From Streptomyces sp. JB150 (GTDB taxonomy: Bacteria > Actinomycetota > Actinomycetes > Streptomycetales > Streptomycetaceae): DNA of 64,000 bases. Below the pieces are notes generated by a model, which did not search any database, was not told the DNA's origin, and saw only the letters and a list, made by a program, of their open reading frames with translations. Where the stretch lies: NCBI RefSeq assembly GCF_011193355.1, contig NZ_CP049780.1, positions 4,415,085-4,479,084 on the forward strand, read 5' to 3'. Of this stretch, positions 38,813-49,700 are shown in pieces. The stretch's first letter is position 1. Each line of letters starts with the position of its first letter. The position numbers and the translations under genes were made by a program.

Positions 38813-38887
38813 TCCCAGATCCTGCCGTACGCCCCCGCCGCCTCGGTAGCCCGTTCACCGATCGTGGTCCTGCTCGCACAAACAAAG

Positions 38888-38919
38888 GGGGGCGCCCGCC
38901 GTGTCCGGCAGGCGCCCCC
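38888..38919 (-). terminator. Intrinsic terminator of the aspartate aminotransferase gene
   Basis: GGGGGCGCCCGCC and GGCAGGCGCCCCC pair with one mismatch. On the minus strand the stem is followed by CCTTTGTTTG, a T-rich tract. Confidence 0.8.
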
Positions 38920-38932
38920 GACAGGGCGGACG

Positions 38933-40159
38933 TCAGTCCCTGGCCTCCGCCAGCAGCTTCTGGATCCGCGAGACGCCCTCGACGAGGTCCTCGTCACCCA
39001 GCGCGTACGACAGCCGCAGGTACCCCGGCGTCCCGAACGCCTCACCCGGCACCACGGCGACCTCCGCCTCGTCCAGGATCAGCGCGGCCAGCTCGACCGA
39101 GTCCTGCGGACGCTTCCCGCGGATCTCCTTGCCGAGCAGTCCCTTCACCGACGGGTACGCGTAGAAGGCGCCCTCCGGCTCCGGGCAGATCACGCCGTCG
39201 ATCTCGTTCAGCATCCGCACGATCGTCTTGCGGCGCCGGTCGAACGCCTCCCGCATCGTCGCGACCGCGTCGAGGTCACCGGAGACCGCCGCGAGCGCGG
39301 CGACCTGCGCCACGTTGGACACGTTCGACGTGGCGTGCGACTGGAGGTTCGTCGCGGCCTTGACGACGTCCTTCGGGCCGATGATCCACCCGACCCGCCA
39401 GCCGGTCATCGCGTACGTCTTGGCGACGCCGTTGACGACGATGCACTTGTCGCGCAGCTCCGGCAGGATCGCCGGCAGCGAGGTGAACGTCGCGTCGCCG
39501 TAGACCAGGTGCTCGTAGATCTCGTCGGTGAGCACCCACAGGCCGTGCTCGACGGCCCAGCGGCCGATCGCCTCGGCCTCGGCCGCGCTGTAGACCGCGC
39601 CGGTCGGGTTCGACGGGGAGACGAAGAGGACGACCTTCGTCCGCTCGGTGCGGGCCGCCTCCAGCTGCTCCACGCTCACCCGGTAGCCGGTGGTCTCGTC
39701 GGCGACGACCTCCACCGGGACACCGCCGGCCAGCCGGATCGACTCCGGGTAGGTGGTCCAGTACGGCGCCGGGACGATGACCTCGTCGCCCGGGTCGAGG
39801 ATCGCGGCGAACGCCTCGTAGATCGCCTGCTTGCCGCCGTTGGTGACCAGCACCTGCGACGGGTCCACCTCGTAGCCGGAGTCGCGCAGCGTCTTCTCGG
39901 CGATCGCGGCCTTCAGCTCGGGCAGGCCGCCGGCCGGGGTGTAGCGGTGGTACTTCGGGTTCCTGCAGGCCTCGACGGCCGCCTCGACGATGTAGTCCGG
40001 GGTCGGGAAGTCGGGCTCGCCGGCGCCGAAGCCGATCACCGGACGCCCGGCGGCCTTCAGGGCCTTCGCCTTGGCGTCCACGGCGAGGGTGGCGGACTCG
40101 GAGATCGCGCCGACTCGGGCGGAGACCCGGCGCTCGGTGGGAGGGGTTGCAGCGCTCAT
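38933..40159 (-). CDS. aspC: Aspartate aminotransferase (class I, subgroup Ib)
   Basis: 408 residues from the ATG at 40159; another ATG nine bases upstream is possible. [17 protein letters not shown] opens the class I fold, [13 protein letters not shown] forms the PLP phosphate-binding region, [10 protein letters not shown] is the conserved Asn loop, and the PLP lysine lies in [16 protein letters not shown]. It transfers amino groups between aspartate and 2-oxoglutarate in the cytosol. It is convergent to nothing nearby and ends at a strong terminator. Confidence 0.93.
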   Translation of the reverse strand: MSAATPPTERRVSARVGAISESATLAVDAKAKALKAAGRPVIGFGAGEPDFPTPDYIVEAAVEACRNPKYHRYTPAGGLPELKAAIAEKTLRDSGYEVDPSQVLVTNGGKQAIYEAFAAILDPGDEVIVPAPYWTTYPESIRLAGGVPVEVVADETTGYRVSVEQLEAARTERTKVVLFVSPSNPTGAVYSAAEAEAIGRWAVEHGLWVLTDEIYEHLVYGDATFTSLPAILPELRDKCIVVNGVAKTYAMTGWRVGWIIGPKDVVKAATNLQSHATSNVSNVAQVAALAAVSGDLDAVATMREAFDRRRKTIVRMLNEIDGVICPEPEGAFYAYPSVKGLLGKEIRGKRPQDSVELAALILDEAEVAVVPGEAFGTPGYLRLSYALGDEDLVEGVSRIQKLLAEARD

Positions 40160-40464
40160 GGAGCCCATCGTTCCAGACCGGAAACGCGCCCGGCACACGG
40201 GTTTCACGGAGTGAGCAGGACCGGGCAGAGCACGGAACACCCGTCCGGATCCCCGCGCCGGCCTGGGTGATCTTCCGGCGAACGCACCCCGCTCTCCCGC
40301 CGGACACCGGCCGGTCCTGCCGCGCCGGGCGCCGTCATGGGTGCTTTCTGTTCGACGCCCGGCCTCGGACCACGTACACTCTCACCTCGTTGGCTCTCAC
40401 GGGCCGCACTCGTCCGGTGCACACCGAGCACCCGTCCGGATGCGGTACGTTGGGGGACAGACAA

Positions 40465-40537
40465 AGGGTCGTAGCTCAATTGGTAGAGCACCGGTCTCCA
40501 AAACCGGCGGTTGGGGGTTCAAGTCCCTCCGGCCCTG
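40465..40537 (+). tRNA. tRNA-Trp (CCA)
   Basis: 73 bases. The acceptor is AGGGTCG with CGGCCCT, the anticodon arm is CCGGT-CTCCAAA-ACCGG with anticodon CCA, and the T loop is TTCAAGT. The discriminator is G, as expected for bacterial tRNA-Trp. It lies just upstream of secE-nusG, a conserved actinobacterial arrangement. Confidence 0.96.
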
Positions 40538-40641
40538 CTACACACACCGCCAGGATGTGTGCGCAGGTACGTACAGCAATGCACCGCCGTGCGGCTCAGA
40601 CCGGGCGCGGCACGGCCACGACCCGGGATCAGGTGAGGACT

Positions 40642-40929
40642 ATGACGGACGCCGTGGGCTCCATCGACACGCCTGATGCCCAGGACGAGGCGCCCGAGTC
40701 GAAGAAGAGGACGCGCAAAGGCGGCAAGCGCGCGAAGAAGGGCCCGCTGAAGCGGCTCGCCCTCTTCTACCGCCAGATCGTCGCGGAACTCCGCAAGGTC
40801 GTCTGGCCCACGCGCAGCCAGCTGACGACGTATACGACCGTCGTGATCATCTTCGTCGTCATCATGATCGGCCTGGTCACCGTGATTGACTATGGGCTCG
40901 ACCACGCAGCCAAGTACGTCTTCGGCTGA
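40642..40929 (+). CDS. secE: Preprotein translocase subunit SecE
   Basis: 95 residues. A basic N-terminal half ([19 protein letters not shown]) leads to the SecE signature [20 protein letters not shown] and one membrane helix ([17 protein letters not shown]). It stabilises SecY in the translocon. AGGTGAGG precedes the ATG. It may be co-transcribed with tRNA-Trp. Confidence 0.95.
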   Translation: MTDAVGSIDTPDAQDEAPESKKRTRKGGKRAKKGPLKRLALFYRQIVAELRKVVWPTRSQLTTYTTVVIIFVVIMIGLVTVIDYGLDHAAKYVFG

Positions 40930-40936
40930 GCCAAGA

Positions 40937-40968
40937 GCGAAGGGCGCCGTCACTGGCGCCCCTTTCGC
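40937..40968 (+). terminator. Hairpin between secE and nusG
   Basis: GCGAAGGGCGCC and GGCGCCCCTTTCGC pair with a small bulge, 8 bases after the secE stop. It may reduce read-through into nusG or act as a processing site. Confidence 0.55.
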
Positions 40969-41006
40969 GTGTTCCACCCGTATGTATCCAGGAAGAAGCA
41001 GCCACC

Positions 41007-41849
41007 GTGTCTGACCCGAACCTGAACGACGCCATCGAGCCGGATGCGTCCGTGGATGACGAGCTCGACATCGTCGAGGGCGCGGACGAGGACCTGGACG
41101 AGGTCGAGGCTGCCGACGCCGAGGAGCCGGCCGAGGAGGCCGCCCTCGAGGTGACCGACGAGGACGAGGCCGAGGACGCCGAAGAGGCCGAGGCCGCCGC
41201 CGAAGCCGAGGAGGCCGAGGCGGAGCCCGAGCTCGACCCGGTCGAGAAGCTCCGCCAGGAGCTGCGCAGCCTGCCCGGCGAGTGGTACGTGATCCACACC
41301 TACGCCGGTTACGAGAACCGCGTGAAGACCAACCTGGAGCAGCGCGCCGTCTCGCTGAACGTCGAGGACTACATCTTCCAGGCCGAGGTGCCGCAGGAAG
41401 AGGTCGTCCAGATCAAGAACGGCGACCGCAAGACCATCCGCCAGAACAAGCTCCCCGGCTACGTCCTGGTGCGCATGGACCTGACGAACGAGTCCTGGGG
41501 CGTCGTCCGCAACACCCCCGGCGTCACCGGCTTCGTGGGCAACGCCTACGACCCGTACCCGCTGACCCTGGACGAGATCGTCAAGATGCTCGCCCCGGAG
41601 GCCGAGGAGAAGGCCGCCCGCGAGGCCGCCGAGGCCGAGGGCAAGCCGGCCCCGCAGCGCAAGGTCGAGGTCCAGGTGCTGGACTTCGAGGTCGGCGACT
41701 CGGTCACCGTCACCGACGGCCCGTTCGCCACGCTCCAGGCGACCATCAACGAGATCAACCCGGACTCGAAGAAGGTCAAGGGCCTGGTGGAGATCTTCGG
41801 CCGCGAGACCCCGGTCGAGCTGTCCTTCGACCAGATCCAGAAGAACTGA
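41007..41849 (+). CDS. nusG: Transcription termination/antitermination factor NusG
   Basis: 280 residues. The first 85 residues are an acidic Asp/Glu/Ala-rich extension common in actinobacterial NusG. The NGN domain follows ([20 protein letters not shown], then [20 protein letters not shown] and GFVGN), and the KOW domain closes the protein ([19 protein letters not shown]). It binds RNA polymerase and modulates pausing and Rho action. The GTG start follows AGGAAG. Confidence 0.95.
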   Translation: MSDPNLNDAIEPDASVDDELDIVEGADEDLDEVEAADAEEPAEEAALEVTDEDEAEDAEEAEAAAEAEEAEAEPELDPVEKLRQELRSLPGEWYVIHTYAGYENRVKTNLEQRAVSLNVEDYIFQAEVPQEEVVQIKNGDRKTIRQNKLPGYVLVRMDLTNESWGVVRNTPGVTGFVGNAYDPYPLTLDEIVKMLAPEAEEKAAREAAEAEGKPAPQRKVEVQVLDFEVGDSVTVTDGPFATLQATINEINPDSKKVKGLVEIFGRETPVELSFDQIQKN

Positions 41850-41888
41850 GCGCCAGCAGCGAGCGCGCGGTACCGAACACGTCGACGT

Positions 41889-41932
41889 CCGAGGGCGCCC
41901 CGCCGGTGAGCACCGGGCCGGGGCGCCCTCGG
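41889..41932 (+). terminator. Strong hairpin terminator after nusG
   Basis: A perfect 13-bp stem, CCGAGGGCGCCCC with its complement, encloses a second small CCGGTG/CACCGG stem. It starts 40 bases after the nusG stop and probably ends the secE-nusG transcript. Confidence 0.75.
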
Positions 41933-41935
41933 CGT

Positions 41936-42348
41936 GTGCGCACCGCGCCGGCCGCCGGGCTCCTCCTGCTCGCGCTGACGTACGTGGTGTGCTTCCCCGC
42001 CGCCTGGCAGCGCGCCGAGGCCCGGGGCGGCAACCGGCCCGCGCCGTCTTCCACGACGGCGCCTGTCTCCTCGGCGGGTGCCGTGTGACGTTCCCGGTCG
42101 CGGGGGAGCCGGTGACGGCCGCGCTGCCGGCCGGTACACGGGCCGGCGGGCTCGCCGACGGCGACTCCGTAGCCGTGCTCCACGTGCCGGGCGAGCCGGG
42201 GCGGGCCGTCCTCGCGGACGACGCCGGGCGCGGGAGCGTGGCCCTGCTGCTCGCGCTGCCACTGGCGGCGACACTCGCCGCGCTCGCCGCCGGGGCGGCG
42301 CACCTGGGCCGCGGCGAGCGGCGCGCCCGGCCCGTGCGGTCCTCTTGA
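41936..42348 (+). pseudogene. Frameshifted two-helix membrane protein gene (DUF3592-like layout)
   Basis: Two overlapping frames join into one coherent protein. The first, from a GTG at 41936 (41906 possible), gives a membrane helix, AAGLLLLALTYVVCFPAAW. Near 42040 coding character shifts to the -1 frame, giving RVTFPVAGEPVTAALPAG, then DGDSVAVLHVPGEPG and a second helix, SVALLLALPLAATLAALAAG, to the stop at 42346-42348. Helix, extracytoplasmic beta segment, helix is the DUF3592-type layout. One missing base around AACCGGCCCGCG explains the break. It may be a real pseudogene, a sequencing error, or programmed frameshifting, though no slippery heptamer is seen. Such a gene here is unusual. Confidence 0.65.
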
Positions 42349-42480
42349 CCAGGGCGATTTCTGGTACGGAGGAAGCAGGGGCTATCGTTGTGCGGTATGC
42401 CATCTGCCTGGATCACGCTCCGGCGCCGATCCCCCTGTCGCAGGTGGTAATCAACCTCTCAGTAAGGACCCGGAGAGAGC

Positions 42481-42915
42481 ATGCCTCCCAAGAAGAAGAA
42501 GGTCACGGGGCTCATCAAGCTCCAGATCCAGGCCGGTGCCGCCAACCCGGCCCCGCCGGTCGGCCCCGCGCTGGGTCAGCACGGCGTCAACATCATGGAG
42601 TTCTGCAAGGCCTACAACGCCGCGACCGAGTCGCAGCGCGGTTGGGTCATCCCGGTGGAGATCACGGTCTACGAGGACCGTTCCTTCACCTTCATCACCA
42701 AGACCCCTCCGGCCGCCAAGATGATCCTCAAGGCCGCGGGCGTGGAGAAGGGCTCCGGCGAGCCGCACAAGACCAAGGTCGCGAAGATCACCCGCGAGCA
42801 GGTCCGCGAGATCGCCACCACCAAGATGCCCGACCTCAACGCCAACGACCTGGACGCCGCCGAAAAGATCATCGCCGGCACCGCCCGTTCCATGGGCGTC
42901 ACGGTCGAGGGCTGA
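42481..42915 (+). CDS. rplK: 50S ribosomal protein L11
   Basis: 144 residues. [20 protein letters not shown] begins the N-terminal domain, which binds thiopeptides and release factors. The C-terminal rRNA-binding domain ends with [12 protein letters not shown]. The proline-rich hinge ([20 protein letters not shown]) is intact, with no thiostrepton-resistance change that I recognise. GGAGAGAG lies before the ATG. Confidence 0.97.
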   Translation: MPPKKKKVTGLIKLQIQAGAANPAPPVGPALGQHGVNIMEFCKAYNAATESQRGWVIPVEITVYEDRSFTFITKTPPAAKMILKAAGVEKGSGEPHKTKVAKITREQVREIATTKMPDLNANDLDAAEKIIAGTARSMGVTVEG

Positions 42916-42998
42916 CCCTCACCCCCGTAGCGACAGCAGAAGTGTGGAAGGGCCTGCTCGGCCCGGACCACGACTCCTAGACTCAACAGGAGCTTTAA

Positions 42999-43724
42999 GT
43001 GAGCAAGCGCAGCAAGTCTCTCCGCGCTGCGGACGCCAAGATCGACCGGGAGAAGCTCTACGCTCCCCTCGAGGCCGTCCGTCTCGCCAAGGAGACCTCC
43101 ACGACCAAGTTCGACGGCACCGTCGAGGTCGCCTTCCGCCTGGGTGTCGACCCGCGCAAGGCCGACCAGATGGTCCGTGGCACCGTGAACCTCCCGCACG
43201 GCACCGGTAAGACCGCCCGGGTCCTGGTCTTCGCGACCGGTGACCGTGCCGAGGCCGCGCGTGCCGCGGGCGCCGACATCGTCGGCGCCGACGAGCTGAT
43301 CGACGAGGTCGCGAAGGGCCGTCTGGACTTCGACGCCGTCGTCGCCACCCCGGACCTCATGGGCAAGGTCGGCCGCCTCGGCCGCGTGCTCGGTCCCCGT
43401 GGTCTGATGCCGAACCCGAAGACCGGCACCGTGACCCCGGACGTCGCCAAGGCTGTCACCGACATCAAGGGCGGCAAGATCGAGTTCCGTGTCGACAAGC
43501 ACGCGAACCTGCACTTCATCATCGGCAAGACGTCGTTCGACGACACCAAGCTGGTGGAGAACTACGGCGCGGCCCTGGAGGAGATCCTCCGTCTGAAGCC
43601 GTCCGCCGCCAAGGGTCGCTACATCAAGAAGGCCGCCATCACCACCACGATGGGCCCCGGCATCCCGGTCGACCCGAACCGCACCCGCAACCTCCTCGTC
43701 GAGGAGGACCCGGCCGCGGTCTGA
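42999..43724 (+). CDS. rplA: 50S ribosomal protein L1
   Basis: 241 residues, GTG start after AGGAG. The L1 signature region includes [20 protein letters not shown], and the protein ends with the lysine/arginine-rich RNA-binding segment. L1 forms the ribosomal stalk and commonly autoregulates the rplKA mRNA. It is co-transcribed with rplK across an 83-base gap. Confidence 0.97.
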   Translation: MSKRSKSLRAADAKIDREKLYAPLEAVRLAKETSTTKFDGTVEVAFRLGVDPRKADQMVRGTVNLPHGTGKTARVLVFATGDRAEAARAAGADIVGADELIDEVAKGRLDFDAVVATPDLMGKVGRLGRVLGPRGLMPNPKTGTVTPDVAKAVTDIKGGKIEFRVDKHANLHFIIGKTSFDDTKLVENYGAALEEILRLKPSAAKGRYIKKAAITTTMGPGIPVDPNRTRNLLVEEDPAAV

Positions 43725-43749
43725 GCCTGAGGCTCACCCGAACCGGTTC

Positions 43750-43784
43750 ACGGGCCCCGCACTCTTCCTGGGTGCGGGGCCCGT
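43750..43784 (+). terminator. Terminator of the rplKA operon
   Basis: ACGGGCCCCGCAC and GTGCGGGGCCCGT form a perfect 13-bp stem with a 9-base loop, 26 bases after the rplA stop. TCCCGTTT follows. Confidence 0.8.
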
Positions 43785-43812
43785 TCCCGTTTCCGGCCGC
43801 AGTGTGGCGCGA

Positions 43813-43848
43813 GCGGCCGTGTGGTGCTGTGCGGCCGTGTGGCGCTGT
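43813..43848. repeat. Tandem 18-bp duplication
   Basis: GCGGCCGTGTGGTGCTGT is followed directly by a copy with one change (GCGGCCGTGTGGCGCTGT). It is intergenic, between the rplA terminator and the lipoprotein gene. The rest of this 194-bp gap shows no gene. Confidence 0.7.
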
Positions 43849-43978
43849 GCGGTGCGCTCGGCGCCCTGTGGCGCCTGATGCCTCCGGAGAATACGGGGCC
43901 CGCGGTTCTCCCTCTCGGATAGGCTCGCGGCCTCTGTGTGTCAGGCTGCGTCAGCCATGTGTCCCGTGGGGGGAATCC

Positions 43979-44821
43979 ATGAAGTCCGCCAGGTCCGCCA
44001 AGCCGTCCATATCCGCCGCCGCGCTCGCCGCCCTGCTGCTCGCCGGCGGTGCCGTGAGCTGCGGGACGGAGGAAGCGCCCGCGATGTCGCCGGCGGCGGC
44101 CGTCGCCGAGGCGGCGAAGAACACGGAGGACATCTCCTCCCTCCGCTACCGCATGAAGGGCGAGATCCCCCAGCAGGGCCACGTCGAGGCCGAGGCGTCC
44201 TTGCGGACGAAGCCCTCCATGGCCATGAGCATGCAGATGTCGGCGCTCGACCAGGGCCCGGAGGGCACCGTCGAGATCCGCCTCGTCGACAAGGCGATGT
44301 ACATCGGCGGCGGCCCGGAGATGGCCAAGGAGATGGACGGCAAGAGCTGGATGAAGTTCGACCTGTCCGCGCTCGGCGCCGACAAGGAGATGAACCAGCT
44401 CGGCGCCGCGGGCACGGCCGAGAAGAACCCGGCCGCGGAGACCGCCCTCCTCACCGGCGCCGAGGACGTCGAGCGGGTCGGCACCGAGAAGGTCGACGGC
44501 GTGCAGACCACCCGGTACTCGGGCACGGTCACCCTCGACGAGTTCCGCGACTCCCTGAAGGACGAGGACAGGGCCACCCGCGAGCGCCGCGAGAAGAGCC
44601 TCGACCAGTACGAGAAGATGGGCGTCGACGAGATCACCATGGACATGTGGGTCGACGGCGAGGATCGCACCAAGCAGTTCCGGGTGCGCGGCAAGGCCGA
44701 CGGCGGCCCGCTCGACCTGACCATCACCTTCCTCGACGTCAACGAGCCGGTGAAGGTCACCGCCCCGCCCGCCGGGGAGGTCGCCGACCTCGCGGAGATG
44801 ATGCGCGAGAGCGGCGCCTGA
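43979..44821 (+). CDS. Putative lipoprotein
   Basis: 280 residues. A signal of basic KSARSAKPS then [17 protein letters not shown] ends in a lipobox-like AVSC, so Cys28 is the likely lipidated residue. The mature part resembles the LppX/LprG or LolA-like lipid-binding fold in pattern (alternating strands and charged helices, with [15 protein letters not shown] and [14 protein letters not shown]). It is a single gene between the rplKA and rplJL operons, a place where Streptomyces commonly carry such a gene. The ligand is unknown. Confidence 0.82.
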   Translation: MKSARSAKPSISAAALAALLLAGGAVSCGTEEAPAMSPAAAVAEAAKNTEDISSLRYRMKGEIPQQGHVEAEASLRTKPSMAMSMQMSALDQGPEGTVEIRLVDKAMYIGGGPEMAKEMDGKSWMKFDLSALGADKEMNQLGAAGTAEKNPAAETALLTGAEDVERVGTEKVDGVQTTRYSGTVTLDEFRDSLKDEDRATRERREKSLDQYEKMGVDEITMDMWVDGEDRTKQFRVRGKADGGPLDLTITFLDVNEPVKVTAPPAGEVADLAEMMRESGA

Positions 44822-44875
44822 CCGCCGTAACCGGTCCTCCGTCCGGCGTACCCGATCGTCCCGCGGTGACCGGAT

Positions 44876-44905
44876 TTGCTTGACGGCGATCCGGTCACGT
44901 ACTCT
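44876..44905 (+). promoter_or_regulatory. rplJ: Promoter of rplJL
   Basis: TTGCTT at 44876-44881 and TACTCT at 44900-44905 are 18 bases apart. An overlapping TTGACG at 44880 is too close to the -10. It lies about 245 bases before rplJ, leaving a long structured leader. Confidence 0.55.
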
Positions 44906-44910
44906 CCTAC

Positions 44911-45090
44911 CGAAGCCAAAGACCGCTGGTCGTTGCCGTGCGCTCATACGAGGGCGCGGTGGCCGAAGGATCCGCTGAACTGCGGACGACCCGCGCAGGT
45001 GACAGTGGAAGTGCTCCCGGATCGGTTCCGCCCGTACGGAATCCGTCTGGTCGAGCTACGCCCCGTGCGCCTGTGCCGGGGCGTTTCGTT
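44911..45090 (+). ncRNA. Ribosomal protein L10 leader with attenuator-like hairpin
   Basis: The untranslated leader of rplJL is the usual place where L10(L12)4 binds to repress its own synthesis. The segment has several potential stems and ends in ACGCCCCG-N11-CGGGGCGT (45058-45084) followed by TTCGTTTTCC, an intrinsic-terminator-like element. Attenuation within the leader is therefore likely. The boundaries are approximate, and identification rests on position and structure rather than a model search. Confidence 0.6.
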
Positions 45091-45150
45091 TTCCCCAGTC
45101 CTCCTTCGGGTCCGCGCGGTCCGAATCACCCGGAAGGAGGCCGAGGCTCT

Positions 45151-45681
45151 ATGGCGAGGCCCGACAAGGCTGCCGCGGTTGCCGAACTGACGGACAAGTT
45201 CCGCAGCTCCAACGCCGCCGTGCTGACCGAGTACCGCGGTCTCACCGTGGCGCAGCTCAAGACGCTGCGTCGTTCGCTCGGTGAGAACGCCCAGTACGCC
45301 GTGGTGAAGAACACGCTGACCAAGATTGCGGCCAACGAGGCCGGGATCACGCTGGACGACCAGCTCTTCGCTGGTCCGACGGCCGTCGCCTTCGTCACCG
45401 GTGACCCGGTGGAGTCGGCGAAGGGTCTCCGTGACTTCGCCAAGGAGAACCCCAATCTCGTCATCAAGGGCGGTGTCCTTGACGGCAAGGCGCTGTCCGC
45501 CGACGAGATCAAGAAGCTTGCGGACCTCGAGTCCCGCGAGGTTCTGCTGTCCAAGCTGGCCGGTGCCTTCAAGGCGAAGCAGTCCCAGGCTGCCTCCGTC
45601 TTCCAGGCCCTGCCCTCGAAGCTCGTCCGCACCGTGGACGCGCTCCGTGCCAAGCAGGACGAGCAGGGCGGTGCCGAGTAA
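45151..45681 (+). CDS. rplJ: 50S ribosomal protein L10
   Basis: 176 residues, ATG after AAGGAGG. The rRNA-binding N-terminal domain includes [20 protein letters not shown] and [12 protein letters not shown]. The C-terminal helix that carries L7/L12 dimers is [20 protein letters not shown]. It anchors the stalk. Confidence 0.97.
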   Translation: MARPDKAAAVAELTDKFRSSNAAVLTEYRGLTVAQLKTLRRSLGENAQYAVVKNTLTKIAANEAGITLDDQLFAGPTAVAFVTGDPVESAKGLRDFAKENPNLVIKGGVLDGKALSADEIKKLADLESREVLLSKLAGAFKAKQSQAASVFQALPSKLVRTVDALRAKQDEQGGAE

Positions 45682-45800
45682 TTCGGCTCGCTTTCTGATC
45701 CTCGCCGCCTGAGCGCGGCAAGGGTCGCAGCGGGCCCGAACGTACGCCCGCCTCACCCAGTACATCCGGCACCTGCCGATTGAGTGGAAGGACCGCCATC

Positions 45801-46190
45801 ATGGCGAAGCTCACCCAGGACGAGCTGCTTGCCCAGTTCGAGGAGATGACCCTCATCGAGCTCTCCGAGTTCGTGAAGGCCTTCGAGGAGAAGTTCGACG
45901 TCACCGCCGCCGCTGCCGCGCCGGTCGTCGTCGCCGGTGGTGCCGCTGGTGGCGCCGCCGCCGAGACCGCCGAGGAGAAGGACGAGTTCGACGTCATCCT
46001 CACCGGCGCCGGCGACAAGAAGATCCAGGTCATCAAGGTCGTGCGCGAGCTGACCTCCCTGGGTCTGAAGGAGGCCAAGGACCTCGTCGACGGCACCCCG
46101 AAGCCGGTCCTCGAGAAGGTCAACAAGGAGCAGGCCGACAAGGCCGCCGAGGCCCTCAAGGGCGCCGGCGCCTCCGTCGAGGTCAAGTAA
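45801..46190 (+). CDS. rplL: 50S ribosomal protein L7/L12
   Basis: 129 residues. The N-terminal dimerisation domain ([20 protein letters not shown]) is followed by an Ala-rich hinge and the C-terminal factor-binding domain ([33 protein letters not shown]). It recruits translation GTPases. GGAAGGA precedes the ATG. A terminator hairpin lies about 85 bases downstream. Confidence 0.97.
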   Translation: MAKLTQDELLAQFEEMTLIELSEFVKAFEEKFDVTAAAAAPVVVAGGAAGGAAAETAEEKDEFDVILTGAGDKKIQVIKVVRELTSLGLKEAKDLVDGTPKPVLEKVNKEQADKAAEALKGAGASVEVK

Positions 46191-46273
46191 GACCTCGCGG
46201 TTCGCACCGCACTCCCGCGACGCCGAGCACAGCCGTCTGAGGCGTAGCCTCGCGAGGCTGTAACGCGAACGCA

Positions 46274-46311
46274 CCGAAGAGCGATCATCCATCCGGGTGG
46301 TCGCTCTTCGG
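46274..46311 (+). terminator. Terminator of the rplJL operon
   Basis: CCGAAGAGCGA pairs perfectly with TCGCTCTTCGG across a 16-base loop that can extend the stem. GCGTTCTC follows. A fraction of transcripts may read through to rpoB. Confidence 0.75.
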
Positions 46312-46567
46312 CGTTCTCGGAGGGCGGGCCGCGCTTGCCTTGCGCCCCCCGTGGGGAGGGGTAAGGTGATCTTCGTCGTGTCTCCGGAGCACCTGGTTCC
46401 GGCCAAGGGGGCCTTGACGAACCGCACGCAGCGCGCAATTCTCAGGACGCGTCGTCACAACGGTCCGAATCCGAGGCATGGATCGACGACGAAGAGGGCA
46501 GTATCAACGTGCGTTGAGGGCAGGCATGACGCAGGCGTTGAGAACAAGGGTCTCCGGAATCCGGGGC

Positions 46568-46596
46568 TGGACATCAGTGTGCCGAGTGGCTACACT
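46568..46596 (+). promoter_or_regulatory. rpoB: Putative rpoBC promoter
   Basis: TGGACA (46568-46573) and TACACT (46591-46596) are 17 bases apart, a good match to the main vegetative promoter class. It gives a leader of about 155 bases. A weaker pair, TTGCGC (46340) with TAAGGT (46362), lies further upstream. The remaining 569-bp rplL-rpoB gap contains no gene that I can support. Confidence 0.55.
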
Positions 46597-46759
46597 GACC
46601 CTTTGCGCTGCCTGTTAGCTGTCCCCTGCCCGTCACCAGGGGTCTGCCCTCACCCGAGCACCGGCACCTCGTCCCCTCTGACCTGGGGAAAGTGTCTCTG
46701 CATATGGGGGAGGGGCCGGTACGCGCGTAGTGAGTCCGAGCCCTCGGAAGGACCCCCTC

Positions 46760-49700
46760 TTGGCCGCCTCGCGCAACGCCTCGACCGCGAATACGAACAA
46801 CGCTGCCAGCACCGCCCCGCTGCGCATCTCCTTTGCAAAGATCAAGGAGCCCCTCGAGGTTCCGAACCTTCTCGCGCTCCAGACCGAGAGCTTCGACTGG
46901 CTGCTCGGCAACGACGCGTGGAAGGCTCGCGTCGAGGAGGCCCTCGAGAACGGTCAGGACGTCCCCACCAAGTCCGGTCTGGAGGAGATCTTCGAGGAGA
47001 TCTCCCCGATCGAGGACTTCAGCGGGTCGATGTCGCTGACCTTCCGCGACCACCGCTTCGAGCCGCCGAAGAACTCGATCGACGAGTGCAAGGAGCGCGA
47101 CTTCACCTACGCCGCGCCGCTCTTCGTCACGGCCGAGTTCACGAACAACGAGACCGGCGAGATCAAGTCCCAGACGGTCTTCATGGGCGACTTCCCGCTC
47201 ATGACCAACAAGGGCACCTTCGTCATCAACGGCACCGAGCGTGTCGTGGTGTCGCAGCTGGTCCGTTCGCCGGGTGTCTACTTCGACTCCACCATCGACA
47301 AGACCTCTGACAAGGACATCTTCTCCGCCAAGATCATCCCGTCCCGGGGTGCCTGGCTGGAGATGGAGATCGACAAGCGCGACATGGTCGGTGTCCGCAT
47401 CGACCGCAAGCGCAAGCAGTCCGTGACCGTCCTCCTCAAGGCGCTCGGCTGGACGACCGAGCAGATCCTCGAGGAGTTCGGCGAATACGAGTCCATGCGC
47501 GCCACCCTGGAGAAGGACCACACCCAGGGCCAGGACGACGCGCTGCTCGACATCTACCGCAAGCTGCGTCCGGGCGAGCCCCCCACGCGTGAGGCCGCGC
47601 AGACGCTGCTCGAGAACCTCTACTTCAACCCCAAGCGCTACGACCTCGCCAAGGTCGGCCGCTACAAGGTCAACAAGAAGCTGGGTACGGACACCCCGCT
47701 GGACGCGGGCATCCTGACCGTCGAGGACATCATCGCGACGATCAAGTACCTGGTGAAGCTGCACGCCGGCGAGACCGAGACGACCGGCGACAACGGCGAG
47801 ACGGTCGTCGTCGAGACCGACGACATCGACCACTTCGGCAACCGTCGTCTGCGCAGCGTCGGCGAGCTCATCCAGAACCAGGTCCGCACGGGTCTGGCGC
47901 GTATGGAGCGTGTCGTCCGCGAGCGGATGACGACCCAGGACGTCGAGGCGATCACGCCGCAGACCCTGATCAACATCCGGCCGGTCGTCGCCTCCATCAA
48001 GGAGTTCTTCGGCACCAGCCAGCTGTCCCAGTTCATGGACCAGAACAACCCGCTGTCCGGGCTGACGCACAAGCGTCGTCTGTCCGCGCTCGGCCCGGGT
48101 GGTCTCTCCCGTGAGCGGGCCGGCTTCGAGGTCCGCGACGTGCACCCGTCGCACTACGGCCGCATGTGCCCGATCGAGACCCCCGAAGGCCCGAACATCG
48201 GTCTGATCGGCTCGCTCGCCACCTACGGTCGCGTCAACGCCTTCGGTTTCGTCGAGACGCCGTACCGCAAGGTGATCGACGGCCAGGTCACGGACGAGGT
48301 CAACTACCTCACCGCCGACGAGGAAGACCGCTTCGTCATCGCGCAGGCCAACGCGCCGCTCACCGACGACATGCGGTTCGCCGAGGCCCGCGTGCTGGTC
48401 CGCCGCCGTGGCGGCGAGGTCGACTACGTCGCGCCCGAGGACGTGGACTACATGGACGTCTCGCCGCGCCAGATGGTGTCGGTCGCGACCGCCATGATCC
48501 CCTTCCTCGAGCACGACGACGCCAACCGTGCCCTCATGGGCGCGAACATGATGCGCCAGGCCGTTCCGCTCATCCAGGCGGAGGCCCCGCTCGTCGGCAC
48601 CGGCATGGAGTACCGCTCCGCCGTCGACGCCGGCGACGTCGTCAAGGCCGAGAAGGCCGGTGTGGTCCAGGAGGTCTCCGCGGACTACATCACCACCGCC
48701 AACGACGACGGCACGTACATCACGTACCGCCTGGCCAAGTTCGCCCGCTCCAACCAGGGCACCTCGGTCAACCAGAAGGTCATCGTCAACGAGGGCGACC
48801 GGGTCGTCGAGGGCCAGGTCCTCGCCGACGGTCCGGCCACCCAGAACGGCGAGATGGCCCTCGGCAAGAACCTGCTCGTGGCGTTCATGCCGTGGGAGGG
48901 TCACAACTACGAGGACGCGATCATCCTGTCGCAGCGCCTCGTGCAGGACGACGTCCTCTCCTCGATCCACATCGAGGAGCACGAGGTCGACGCCCGTGAC
49001 ACCAAGCTCGGCCCCGAGGAGATCACCCGGGACATCCCGAACGTCTCCGAGGAGGTCCTCGCCGACCTCGACGAACGCGGCATCATCCGCATCGGCGCCG
49101 AGGTCATCGCCGGTGACATCCTCGTCGGCAAGGTCACGCCCAAGGGTGAGACCGAGCTGACGCCGGAGGAGCGCCTGCTGCGCGCGATCTTCGGTGAGAA
49201 GGCCCGTGAGGTCCGTGACACCTCGCTGAAGGTGCCGCACGGTGAGACCGGCAAGGTCATCGGCGTGCGCGTCTTCGACCGCGAGGAGGGCGACGAGCTG
49301 CCGCCCGGCGTCAACCAGCTGGTGCGTGTGTATGTTGCGCAGAAGCGCAAGATCACCGACGGTGACAAGCTCGCCGGCCGCCACGGCAACAAGGGTGTCA
49401 TCTCCAAGATCCTGCCGATCGAGGACATGCCGTTCCTGGAGGACGGCACCCCGGTCGACATCATCCTCAACCCGCTGGGTGTGCCGTCCCGAATGAACCC
49501 GGGACAGGTGCTGGAGATCCACCTCGGCTGGCTCGCCAGCCGCGGCTGGGACGTCTCCGGCCTGGCCGACGAGTGGGCGCAGCGCCTCCAGGCGATCGGC
49601 GCCGACAAGGTCGAGCCCGGCACCAACGTGGCCACCCCGGTCTTCGACGGTGCGCGCGAGGACGAGCTGGCGGGTCTGCTGCAGCACACCATCCCGAACC

